A DNA stretch of 64,000 nt. It comes from Flammeovirgaceae bacterium UBA7330. GTDB taxonomy: Bacteria > Bacteroidota > Bacteroidia > Cytophagales > Cyclobacteriaceae. The DNA is taken from the NCBI GenBank assembly GCA_002471275.1, contig DKPQ01000018.1:1-64000 (forward strand), given 5' to 3'. A program made the position numbers and the translations under genes. Every line of letters starts with the position of its first letter. Position 1 is the stretch's first letter. This document shows positions 32,960 through 41,520 of this stretch, piece after piece. Below the pieces are notes generated by a model. The model saw nothing but the letters and a program-made list of their open reading frames with translations. It did not search any database and was not told where the DNA came from.

Positions 32960-33841
32960 TCAGTCAAGATCCTTCTCATAAACCAGTGAAGCCGTCTCTT
33001 TGGCACCCATTCGTTTCTTAAAAGCGTACAACCCACTTTGCTTTTTCCCATCAATGGACGACAATCCCAGGTCCAGGAGTTTGGCTCCTTTTGATGTCAG
33101 ACTTTCCATCAGCGAGACCATCAGCAGTACCATCGGACTTTTGGATTTATGGTCCGGATGCGTGGCAGGGAGATAGTAATAGTAGATATCCGGAAGTGGT
33201 TTTGAAACCACACAAGCCGCCAGTATTTCATTGTTTCTGCGGATGCTATAAAGATCATAGCTTGCAGGGAATGTCGTAAACAGACTTTTGAGTTTATCCA
33301 ATGTGATGTTTACCGTAAGACCAACATCGGATCTGCAATAGGCTATAAAAGCATGGATTTCTTCAAGTGATGAAACAGGATCATGCGAAAAAAGCAGTCC
33401 TTCCTTTTCAGCATTCTTTAATTTCCTGAATTCCATCTTGTGCAGGTTTTCTTCAGGGTGATCTGTCAGGGGAATATATTGGTTGACATCTTGTGTCTTG
33501 TGTGTATAGCCAGCGCTCTCCAGCCAATCATGACTGACAAACCCATCATAATATGCTGGTGGTTGTCTGAGAATAACCTTTTTGATGTTTTCCTGTTTTA
33601 ATTTCTGAGTTATTTGACTTTCAAATGCCAGAAATAGATTTAGGTTGGCTGAGTTTTTGAGGAAAAAGGATCCAAAAGGACTTTGTCTGAAGCTGTAACC
33701 GACCTCATTTTTTTGGGTAATAACCGTGTGGAAATGTTCGTTTTTGAAGACAAGAATCTGGTCATTTTGAATAGCTATATACTCATCATGGAAGTATATT
33801 GGAAGAAATTCTTTGTATTCACCCAGGGTGATGGGACTCAT
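32960..33841 (-). CDS. FemAB-like acyl/aminoacyltransferase (GNAT_6-type)
   Basis: A 293-residue protein with no membrane segment or signal. The GNAT_acetyltr_6/FemAB pattern is visible in RKLKNAEKEGL, the central SIRRNNEILAACVVSKPLPDIYYYYLPATHPDHKSKSPMVLLMVSLMESL and the final LDLGLSSIDGKKQSGLYAFKKRMGA. Such proteins acylate amino groups on peptidoglycan bridges or on sugars in polysaccharide loci. Near the glycan genes it could decorate an exported glycan. It starts 102 bases before the TPR gene that runs the other way. Confidence 0.82.
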   Translation of the reverse strand: MSPITLGEYKEFLPIYFHDEYIAIQNDQILVFKNEHFHTVITQKNEVGYSFRQSPFGSFFLKNSANLNLFLAFESQITQKLKQENIKKVILRQPPAYYDGFVSHDWLESAGYTHKTQDVNQYIPLTDHPEENLHKMEFRKLKNAEKEGLLFSHDPVSSLEEIHAFIAYCRSDVGLTVNITLDKLKSLFTTFPASYDLYSIRRNNEILAACVVSKPLPDIYYYYLPATHPDHKSKSPMVLLMVSLMESLTSKGAKLLDLGLSSIDGKKQSGLYAFKKRMGAKETASLVYEKDLD

Positions 33842-33942
33842 CCTTTTAATCGTTGATTGTGTCCCTTAAATTTAACGGTGAATGTTCAGAGGACTTGGAT
33901 GTTTTCCCTGATAAATTGAACTAAACCTTATGTTAACAGAAT

Positions 33943-35061
33943 TTGCGTAAATACTTATTCATACTTTTCATCAGCTATTCCCACTTTTCTGTTGCTCAGC
34001 TATTCAATGATCACAGCAAGCTGGCTCTTGTAAAACGAACGGTAGATTATATCTATAATGTAGAGGAGGATTCAGTGCTGTTGTATATCGATTCTGTTGA
34101 ACTTCAATTGCCCAACCACCCGGTAGTGCCTATGCTGAGGGGGATGAAAATCCTGTGGGAAAACATTCCCCTGGTCACTGTCGATTCCATTTTCAGGAGG
34201 TTTAAGCATGAGATGAACGAAGTGATCAGGCTGTCCGGGAGAATGGATGGAGGACGTCAGGAACACCCTGAAGCCATCTTTTTTGAAATGGCAGCCAGGG
34301 GCTTACTGGCCGAATATTACGCCGACGATGATCAGTATATGAAGGCAGTGAGTGAGGCTTCCAAGACTTATCACCTCTTAAAAATGGGATTTGACCTCCA
34401 GCATGAGGTTCCTGAATTTTTATTCACTTCAGGCCTTTATAATTATTTCAGGGAAAAATATCCTGAAAAATATCCTGTCTACCGATCCTTTGTCTGGCTT
34501 TTCAGGAGTGGCGATATCGAAAAAGGCCTAGAACAACTACAAAAGGCTTGTGAAGTCACAGTGATAAGCAGGGTAGAGGCCAATGTATACCTGGCCTATA
34601 TTTATTTACGGTATGAGTATAAGCCACTGAAAGCACAAAAATATCTGGTAAACCTTCAAAGGCAATACCCCAACAACCTGTACATTAATGCCAAATTGTT
34701 GGAATCCTATGCGGATGGGAGGAATTTTGAAAAGATAAGCCTTCCTATCATTGATCGGTTATTGGCTAGCGATCGCCCGTACTATCAACTGGCCGGAAAG
34801 ACATTCCAGGGCCTTTATCAGGAAAAAATACTGAAAGATCATGAGGCCGCACTTAAACTCTACAAGGAAGCCATCAGCTCGGGATCCATTATCCTGGGAC
34901 ATGGTGAATATTACAGAAGCCTGACCTACCTTGGAATGGGCAGGATTTATTATGCTAAGGGGGACTATAGAAATGCGGAATATCATCTCAAGAAATCACT
35001 TGAGAATTCGCCGACACAGGTCATCGAAGAGGAGGTAGAAAGTTTATTGGAACTGATATAA
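33943..35061 (+). CDS. secreted TPR-repeat protein
   Basis: A 372-residue protein from a TTG start. The only nearby ATG is out of frame, and the TTG gives a signal peptide ending in VAQ. At least one clear TPR lies near the C-terminus (YRSLTYLGMGRIYYAKGDYRNAEYHLKKSLENSP), with degenerate helical pairs before it. Exported TPR proteins often scaffold envelope complexes. It is followed immediately by the YigZ-like gene, whose ATG directly follows the stop, suggesting coupled expression. Confidence 0.75.
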   Translation: MRKYLFILFISYSHFSVAQLFNDHSKLALVKRTVDYIYNVEEDSVLLYIDSVELQLPNHPVVPMLRGMKILWENIPLVTVDSIFRRFKHEMNEVIRLSGRMDGGRQEHPEAIFFEMAARGLLAEYYADDDQYMKAVSEASKTYHLLKMGFDLQHEVPEFLFTSGLYNYFREKYPEKYPVYRSFVWLFRSGDIEKGLEQLQKACEVTVISRVEANVYLAYIYLRYEYKPLKAQKYLVNLQRQYPNNLYINAKLLESYADGRNFEKISLPIIDRLLASDRPYYQLAGKTFQGLYQEKILKDHEAALKLYKEAISSGSIILGHGEYYRSLTYLGMGRIYYAKGDYRNAEYHLKKSLENSPTQVIEEEVESLLELI

Positions 35062-35664
35062 ATGGATAAGTTTCAAACCATTCAAGGGCCTGCCGAGGGA
35101 CTTTATAAGGAAAAGGGAAGCAAGTTTCTGGCTTTTGCCTATCCTGTATCTGATGCAGAGACCATCCGTAAAATCCTGGAGGAGATTAAGAAAAAGTATC
35201 ATGATGCCCGACATCATTGCTATGCCTATATAATGGGTATGCAGGACCAGGTTTTCAAGGCAAACGATGATGGAGAACCCAATCATTCGGCAGGAGATCC
35301 TATTTTGGGACAGATCAGGGCATTCGGGCTGACGAATGTTTTGGTGGTGGTTGTTCGGTATTTCGGAGGGATCAAGCTGGGCGTTGGAGGACTTGTCACA
35401 GCTTATAAAACAGCTGCAGAGGATGCATTAATGCAGGCAAAGACCATGGAAATTTATCCGACTGAAAGCTTTTCCCTACAATTTCCCTATGAACTTACAG
35501 GTGAGATGGAAAGTCTGTTCAATGACTTTCAGATAGATTTTAAGGAAAAATCGTTTACGGAAAATTGTCGTTTTTCGGGAGAAATAAGGGTGATAGACCA
35601 AAATGCTTTTAGGCAGAGACTGGAAAAGATCTATGGGGTAGAGTTTTCTTTTATGGAGTCATGA
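35062..35664 (+). CDS. yigZ: YigZ/IMPACT family protein
   Basis: A 200-residue protein. The IMPACT/UPF0029 signature is intact: KYHDARHHCYAYIMG, DDGEPNHSAGDPILGQIRAFGLTNVLVVVVRYFGGIKLGVGGLVTAYKTAAEDAL. The C-terminal DUF1949-like domain follows. Bacterial YigZ has a ribosomal-protein-S5-like fold and is thought to bind nucleic acid or regulate translation; its exact role is unsettled. It ends by overlapping the convergent exonuclease gene by six bases. Confidence 0.92.
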   Translation: MDKFQTIQGPAEGLYKEKGSKFLAFAYPVSDAETIRKILEEIKKKYHDARHHCYAYIMGMQDQVFKANDDGEPNHSAGDPILGQIRAFGLTNVLVVVVRYFGGIKLGVGGLVTAYKTAAEDALMQAKTMEIYPTESFSLQFPYELTGEMESLFNDFQIDFKEKSFTENCRFSGEIRVIDQNAFRQRLEKIYGVEFSFMES

Positions 35665-36249
35665 AGCCTCCACAAAACCTCTTTGTAGCAAGCTGTCATA
35701 CATCTTCATGCAAATCCAGGCATCGGTAGCTGCATATCTTTTCTGTGCAGGAGTGAGCTTATGATTCTCCCAATTTGATGTCTGTTGATTCTTGGAAATC
35801 CTTCTTTCAAGGAAAATTCCCGTTAGGCTTTTGATTCCTATCTGATTGATGCCCAAATCCTTGGCAATGTTGTTTAGGTCAATAAAGCCAGCCGGTCTAA
35901 AGGGTCTTAATTTTTTCAGGTCTTTCAGGTCATCCCTAAGGCTGATGCCAATTTTGCGGATATTCTCATTTTCCATGATCTTCTTCAACCTGTCAGGGAT
36001 TCCGAATCTATTAATCCTTAACAGGAATGCCTCATCCAGGGTAGAAAACTGTATCAATGCCGTGTGATTATACGCTCCTTTGGTAAAGGTTGGCTTGGTC
36101 TCCGTGTCAAACCCAAGAATGGATTCCCGGCTAATGATATCCAGAGACCTGTCTAAATCTTCAGGTTTTTCAATGACACGAATTTCCCCCTCAAACCTTA
36201 TGAGTGGTAATTGTAGTAAGTCTGATTTTTCAATTTGGTCAGGAAACAT
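35659..36249 (-). CDS. 3'-5' exonuclease (DEDD/RNase D-like)
   Basis: A 196-residue protein with the DEDD catalytic set: DxE in ILGFDTETKPTF, a second Asp in ISLRDDLKDLK, and the DEDDy end AATDAWICMKMYDSLL. It lacks the HRDC domain of full RNase D, so it is a minimal single-domain exonuclease acting on RNA or DNA 3' ends. Its start overlaps the stop of the upstream antiporter gene by 11 bases. Confidence 0.9.
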   Translation of the reverse strand: MFPDQIEKSDLLQLPLIRFEGEIRVIEKPEDLDRSLDIISRESILGFDTETKPTFTKGAYNHTALIQFSTLDEAFLLRINRFGIPDRLKKIMENENIRKIGISLRDDLKDLKKLRPFRPAGFIDLNNIAKDLGINQIGIKSLTGIFLERRISKNQQTSNWENHKLTPAQKRYAATDAWICMKMYDSLLQRGFVEAS

Positions 36250-37687
36250 CCGTTGTAGAAGTAGTCAGTCTTTTGATTTTGTAACCAATTATACCAAAAA
36301 ATATGGTCATAAGAGGACTTAGGATATTAAAAAAACAATATGGGGCAAAGACAAATGGAGAAACGCCCAGCACTCCCATGTGGTAGGCTCCACAGGTATT
36401 CCAGGGCACAAGTACTGAAGTGACTGTCCCGGAATCCTCTAGTGTCCGGCTTAAATTTTCAGGAGCGAGTCCTTTTTCTTCGAAGATCTTATGATACATC
36501 CTTCCCGGAACCACGATGGCCAGATACTGGTCAGAGGCCGTGATATTGAAGAATATACAGGTTCCTACGGTAGAGGCAAATAACCCACCTATGGATTTTA
36601 CCCGGTTGATGATGGCCTGGGCGATCACCTGCAACATGTGTGTCTTTTCCATTGCCCCTCCGAAGATCATGGCCGAAAGGATCAACCAGATCGTGCCCAG
36701 CATTCCGGCCATCCCACCGGAGCCCAGCAAATCACTCACCACAGGCATCGAAGTTTCGAAAGAAAGGTCGCCATACAGCGAAATCATACTGCCAGCAAAC
36801 AACCCGGCCCAATCATTTGAGCCACCTGCTTCGGCAACGAGGTCCCTTTGATAAATAATGGCAAAAACAATTCCTAATAAGCTGCCTGCAACCAGTACGG
36901 GTAATGCCGGGATCCTTCTGGCGATCATGATCACTACCAAGACGGGCACAATGAATAGCCACCCGGAAATGTGGAATTTATCAGTCAGGGCTTGTTGCAT
37001 AAGCTGAATTTGACCTGCGGATTGGTCGGCACCATTATAAAAACCCATTACCAGGAAGATGATCAATGCTATACTAATTGATGGAAATGTTGTGATGGTC
37101 ATGTACCTGATGTGTGTAAATAGGTCTGTTCCGGCTACAGCAGGTGCCAGGTTTGTGGTATCCGAAAGTGGTGACATTTTGTCTCCAAAATAGGCGCCTG
37201 AGATGATGGCTCCCGCTATCGCTCCTTCGTGGATCCCCAAAGTCTTTCCAATACCCATCAGGGCGATCCCTACAGTAGCTGCCGTAGTCCATGAGCTTCC
37301 GGTGGCGACAGAAACGATGGCACAAACCAAACATGCCGCGAAGAGAAAAATTCCGGGGTTTAAAAGGTCCAGACCATAATAGATCATGGCAGGAACGATT
37401 CCGCTGATCATCCAGGATCCGGACAGCGCTCCAATCACAAACAAGATCAGGATACTTGGCATGGCGGTATTGATACTTTTGACCATCCCATCCTGAATTT
37501 CAGACCACGTGTATCCCAGGCGAACACCAATAATAGCAGTAACCGCAGCAGAGAGCATGAGGATGATCTGGTTGGAGCCGGATGGTCCATCATCACCAAA
37601 AATGGAAACGCTGACAGAGAGAGAAAGTATTAAGAAAATGACAGGAATAAGGGCTACTATTAATCCAGGCGCACGTTTTTCTGTCAT
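36239..37687 (-). CDS. NhaC-family sodium/proton antiporter
   Basis: A 482-residue inner-membrane protein with about 11 to 12 segments. The NhaC features are visible: GSSWTTAATVGIALMGIG, GAIISGAYFGDKMSPLSDTTNLAPAVAGTDL and TSVLVPWNTCGAYHMGVLGVSP. It exchanges sodium for protons and supports life in salty water. It is transcribed with the downstream exonuclease gene (11-base overlap) and 40 bases after the FAD oxidoreductase gene. Confidence 0.93.
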   Translation of the reverse strand: MTEKRAPGLIVALIPVIFLILSLSVSVSIFGDDGPSGSNQIILMLSAAVTAIIGVRLGYTWSEIQDGMVKSINTAMPSILILFVIGALSGSWMISGIVPAMIYYGLDLLNPGIFLFAACLVCAIVSVATGSSWTTAATVGIALMGIGKTLGIHEGAIAGAIISGAYFGDKMSPLSDTTNLAPAVAGTDLFTHIRYMTITTFPSISIALIIFLVMGFYNGADQSAGQIQLMQQALTDKFHISGWLFIVPVLVVIMIARRIPALPVLVAGSLLGIVFAIIYQRDLVAEAGGSNDWAGLFAGSMISLYGDLSFETSMPVVSDLLGSGGMAGMLGTIWLILSAMIFGGAMEKTHMLQVIAQAIINRVKSIGGLFASTVGTCIFFNITASDQYLAIVVPGRMYHKIFEEKGLAPENLSRTLEDSGTVTSVLVPWNTCGAYHMGVLGVSPFVFAPYCFFNILSPLMTIFFGIIGYKIKRLTTSTTDVS

Positions 37688-37727
37688 TTTATTGAATTTC
37701 GTTAAACGGAAAAATAAATGATTTTTA

Positions 37728-38840
37728 TTAAAAATAGGTTTTTATGATCAATTCAGCGAGCTCTTCTCCTACCATGCTACCTATGGCTACGCCCATACCA
37801 CCAAGACGAACTCCCGCAAAAAGATGATGATCAACCTGCTGAATGACAGGAGCTTTCGTGTCTCCAAAGGCCATGATACCTGACCATTCCATTTCTATTT
37901 CATATGATTGATCAGGTAAAATAAGATTTTCAAGGTCATGGATCAGTCTTTTCCTGATCTTCGGATTGATACCAAATTCCACCGTGGACTCTGTCTCGTA
38001 ATCAAGGTTTCTTCCCCCTCCGAAGAGGAGTTTTTGCTCAAAGTGTCTGAAATAATAATAGCCCCGGTCGTAATGAAATGTGCCTGTGTAATGAATCGGC
38101 CTTTCTGGTTTAATAAGCATCACCATTCCACGGCCAGGTTTGAGGTCAATATTTTGCAGCAGATTACCGGAGAAAGCATTAGTGCAGACTGCTATGGCAT
38201 TTGATTCGAAAGTGAATGTATCTGTGTGCACAGCTCCTGAAGATGAATCAATAGATACTACGGGCGTTCCGGTGATGATCCTGATCCCCAATGATTGACA
38301 ATAGCTCCATAGGGCATTCATCATTTTTCCTGTATGGATGGCACCTTCGTATTTATTAAATACCAGGTGTTTGATATGCCTGAATCCAAGAGATTTTAAT
38401 TCCTCAGTGCACGGCATAAAGACCTCATGGCCAACGATATCTTTCAACAGGTGGTTAAGTCGTGGGATCACCGCATCTTCCAGTGGATCAGACGCTCTGA
38501 ATAGCTCATAACCACCACAAGGTTCAAAACCAATTTCATTGGCACCCAGGCGATCTCTTGTCTTCTGCAAACCCAACCAGCGCTTTTCCACCAGCTTTTG
38601 CATCCCATCTTCACCCAGGTGATCAATATCTTCGAGCAATTCGGATGTGCTTCCAAAACAGGCAAATCCAGCATTTCTGGTACTGGCACCAGCTGGCAAA
38701 GTACCTTTTTCGAGCACGAGAATGTTTAGCTGTGGTGACCGTTCCTTTAAAGATGCAGCAGTCGACAATCCCGTGATACCAGCACCAACAACTATGACAT
38801 CATAGTTGAGTAAGGATTCCTTTTCCCAGATACTGATCAT
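37728..38840 (-). CDS. FAD-dependent amine/amino-acid oxidoreductase (DAO family)
   Basis: A 370-residue protein with the FAD-binding GxGxxG in YDVIVVGAGITGLSTAASL and a glutathione-reductase-like N-terminus. The DAO family body includes TLPAGASTRNAGFACFGSTSELLED and a C-terminal FAD segment (HLFAGVRLGGMGVAIGSMVGEELAELI). It oxidises an amine or imino acid such as glycine, sarcosine or a D-amino acid; the precise substrate is unknown. It overlaps the glycosyltransferase gene upstream by four bases (ATGA). Confidence 0.87.
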   Translation of the reverse strand: MISIWEKESLLNYDVIVVGAGITGLSTAASLKERSPQLNILVLEKGTLPAGASTRNAGFACFGSTSELLEDIDHLGEDGMQKLVEKRWLGLQKTRDRLGANEIGFEPCGGYELFRASDPLEDAVIPRLNHLLKDIVGHEVFMPCTEELKSLGFRHIKHLVFNKYEGAIHTGKMMNALWSYCQSLGIRIITGTPVVSIDSSSGAVHTDTFTFESNAIAVCTNAFSGNLLQNIDLKPGRGMVMLIKPERPIHYTGTFHYDRGYYYFRHFEQKLLFGGGRNLDYETESTVEFGINPKIRKRLIHDLENLILPDQSYEIEMEWSGIMAFGDTKAPVIQQVDHHLFAGVRLGGMGVAIGSMVGEELAELIIKTYF

Positions 38841-40099
38841 TTAGCAAGGGTTTCGCTAATGATTTTTGCGGTTTTTTCCCAGGTGAGACTTTTGGCTTTT
38901 TTCAGACATGCGTTCACTACCTCGCTCCTGTAATCTTTATCTTCAATGAGTCGTTCTGCCAGAGCCGTGCTGTTGTAAATATCCCACCTGTCAGCCTGTG
39001 GCAACTCCGGTATGAATTCCGAAAGGCCGGAGCCAGGGGAGGAGATCACAGGCACTTCCTGGAGAATGGCTTCGAGCATCACAAGACCAAATGGCTCTGC
39101 ATTAGATGGAGCGATCAGCAAATCAAGCTGACTCATCACTTCCAACACCTTTTGATGGCTTAGGAAGCCAGGAAATTTTAGCCGATCTGACAGGTTTAAC
39201 GCCCGGCATTTTTGTACCAGATCGTGGTATAAATAACCATCACCGATCATGATGAATTCATAGTCTTTTCCCCTTGAAGTGAGCTCCCGGGCAATGTCAA
39301 TAAATGTACCCGGACTTTTCTGATCAGTAAATCTTCCGACAAATGCCAGGGTAGGTTTTTTCTTTTTACCCGTTGCTTTTTTAAAGGTGATCAACGGACC
39401 GGCATTGGGTGTCACAGTGATCTTTCCTTTTTTGACTTTGTATTTTTCAATGATTGTTTTTCGGGTCTGATTGCTGACTGCAAATACGTAATCAGCGGTG
39501 TTTATCCCTTTGCCCTCCTCATGTATAACAGTAGGGTTCGTGTAAACACCATTGCGTTCATACTCAGTGCTATGCACATGCACCGCCACAGGCATACCCA
39601 ATATCTCTTTGACCATCCGGCCGGCTTTGAATGTGGGCCAATCATGGCAGTATACAAGATCCATCTTCTTTTCAGCAGCATACTGAACCGCCAGGAGGGC
39701 ATACTTTCCGGTTTCATTAAGCAGTCCTTCATCATATTTCCCGGTGAGCGTGATCTCAGATCCTTCAGGTAGGCTCCCCTGCTTTTCTTTGGTTACCCTG
39801 GTGGTCAGTTTTTTGTAGATTTTGGGCGGCATGTAAGCAATCACCTGGGAGCCGAGCTCCACATCTTCAATTTCATCAACTGTTTCCCGGGTCTTGATCC
39901 AGAAATTTGGATCCACGCTCATGCCGGAGGCGTCCACAAGTTTGACCAGTTTACTCTGCTGCTTTTTATCTTTTTTAGGAAGTAAAAAAGTAACCTGATG
40001 ACCCTGTTGGGTAAGAGATTCAGCCACTCCATGACTGGCTATGCCAAGTCCACCAGTGATCGAGGGAGGGAACTCCCATCCAAGCATAAGTATCTTCAT
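38837..40099 (-). CDS. GT-B glycosyltransferase, glycogen-synthase-like (GT4/GT5)
   Basis: A 420-residue protein opening with MKILMLGWEFPPSITGGLGIASHGVAESL, the starch-synthase-type N-terminus with the ADP-glucose-binding GGLG. The C-terminal half holds PTLAFVGRFTDQKSPGTFIDIA and LIAPSNAEPFGLVMLEAILQEVPVISSPGSG, the usual GT1 EX7E region. The role could be glycogen synthesis or a different alpha-glucosyl transfer. It is coupled to the FAD gene by a four-base overlap. Confidence 0.85.
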   Translation of the reverse strand: MKILMLGWEFPPSITGGLGIASHGVAESLTQQGHQVTFLLPKKDKKQQSKLVKLVDASGMSVDPNFWIKTRETVDEIEDVELGSQVIAYMPPKIYKKLTTRVTKEKQGSLPEGSEITLTGKYDEGLLNETGKYALLAVQYAAEKKMDLVYCHDWPTFKAGRMVKEILGMPVAVHVHSTEYERNGVYTNPTVIHEEGKGINTADYVFAVSNQTRKTIIEKYKVKKGKITVTPNAGPLITFKKATGKKKKPTLAFVGRFTDQKSPGTFIDIARELTSRGKDYEFIMIGDGYLYHDLVQKCRALNLSDRLKFPGFLSHQKVLEVMSQLDLLIAPSNAEPFGLVMLEAILQEVPVISSPGSGLSEFIPELPQADRWDIYNSTALAERLIEDKDYRSEVVNACLKKAKSLTWEKTAKIISETLAK

Positions 40100-40191
40100 T
40101 AATTTGACGTTTGCACGTTGATGAATTGGGTACTCAAATTAATACGATAGCGTAACTAATCCTAAAAGACGGGGACATTCGACAAAAGAAT

Positions 40192-41412
40192 TTACCAATC
40201 AATTACTGATCCATCATCCGGGTCGAATACAGGTGGGTACTCTCTCGGTTCACCTACTTCATCCATCAACTTGTTTTCATCTATCGTAATGCCCAACCCC
40301 GGGTCGGTAGGGATAGGTCTGTAGCCATCTACTACAGGAGGAAGGGGTTTGGCTAATAGCTCATGTTCCCGGTCTCCCCGTTCCTGAACCATAAAATTAG
40401 GGATACAGGCTGCTACCTGGAGGCTAGCGGCTAAAGAGCAGGGACCATTTGGGTTGTGAGGAGCAATAGGTGCATAGTAGGCTTCAGCCATCCCTGCAAT
40501 CAACCTCAATTCAGTGATCCCCCCGGCATAGTTCACATCAGGTTGCAATATCATCGCTGCATTTTTCTCCAGGATCTCCCTGAATCCCCATTTGGTAAAA
40601 ATTCGCTCACCCGTTGCAATGGGTATGTGGGTCTTCTTAGCCAGCTCTGCCATCACGTCTACATTTAATGGCTGGATGATTTCCTCATAAAACCAGGGCT
40701 GCAGTGGCTCAAGGGCTTTGATAAGTAGGCTGGCAGTAGTTGGCTGCACTGCCCCATGGAAATCAAGCCCGATATCCACCCCCGGATATTGCTTTTGAAG
40801 CGCTGCAAATCTTTCTACCACTTCGCCAACAAACATTTTTCCTTCCGTATACTTAAAGGCTTTTCTGCTTGCCTGCGGTCCCACTTTCATCGCCTTTACC
40901 CCCGTCTTTTCATTCGGTGTACCATACACAAAAGCCCGTTCACGCGTTGGCCCACCGAGTAATTTATAGACAGGCACGCCATAGCATTTTCCTGTGATGT
41001 CCCATAAAGCCTGATCGATACCGGAAAGAATGGCTGTTTTGATCGGGCCTCCCTTGTAAAAGGCGCCCCGGTGAATCGCCTGCCAGTGATGAACAACAGG
41101 TCTTGGATCTTTACCAATCAAATAATCTGCCACCTCCATGGCTCCTGCTGCACACGCTTTTGCATCGTCTTTGAGCATTTCTCCCCATCCCACAATTCCC
41201 GCATCGGTAGATATTTTCACAAATACCCAGGAATTTTTCAAGACAAAAGTCTCCAGCTTAGTGATCTTAATTTTGTCATTGGGGTCGATTGGACCTCCTT
41301 TTTTAAGGTCTTCTTTGGGCTCTCCTTTCAGAGCGTTTAGTCCGAATGCACCGGCTACCAACGAGGTGGTGGTGTTTCTGAAAAACTTTCTTCTTGATTT
41401 AGTGAAATTCAT
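40192..41412 (-). CDS. Tat-exported enolase-superfamily dehydratase (mandelate racemase/galactonate dehydratase-like)
   Basis: A 406-residue protein with a twin-arginine signal (SRRKFFRN followed by a hydrophobic stretch), so it is exported folded. The enolase-superfamily metal ligands are visible: Asp in DIGLDFHGAV, Glu in WFYEEIIQP and Glu in ATGERIF. The general-base His lies in APHNPNGP. The pattern fits galactonate-type acid-sugar dehydratases, which turn aldonates into 2-keto-3-deoxy acids. A periplasmic location is unusual for that job. It is 108 bases upstream of the gamma-glutamyltransferase gene's 3' end. Confidence 0.88.
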   Translation of the reverse strand: MNFTKSRRKFFRNTTTSLVAGAFGLNALKGEPKEDLKKGGPIDPNDKIKITKLETFVLKNSWVFVKISTDAGIVGWGEMLKDDAKACAAGAMEVADYLIGKDPRPVVHHWQAIHRGAFYKGGPIKTAILSGIDQALWDITGKCYGVPVYKLLGGPTRERAFVYGTPNEKTGVKAMKVGPQASRKAFKYTEGKMFVGEVVERFAALQKQYPGVDIGLDFHGAVQPTTASLLIKALEPLQPWFYEEIIQPLNVDVMAELAKKTHIPIATGERIFTKWGFREILEKNAAMILQPDVNYAGGITELRLIAGMAEAYYAPIAPHNPNGPCSLAASLQVAACIPNFMVQERGDREHELLAKPLPPVVDGYRPIPTDPGLGITIDENKLMDEVGEPREYPPVFDPDDGSVIDW

Positions 41413-41520
41413 TTTGGGTTAGGGGTTAGCATTTAAAAAAAATGAAGATAACCATTAAATGTGAATAAAATAATGGTTTTGGTGGTGGACAAACCATTTA
41501 CCAGCGTGATTTGGTAAACA

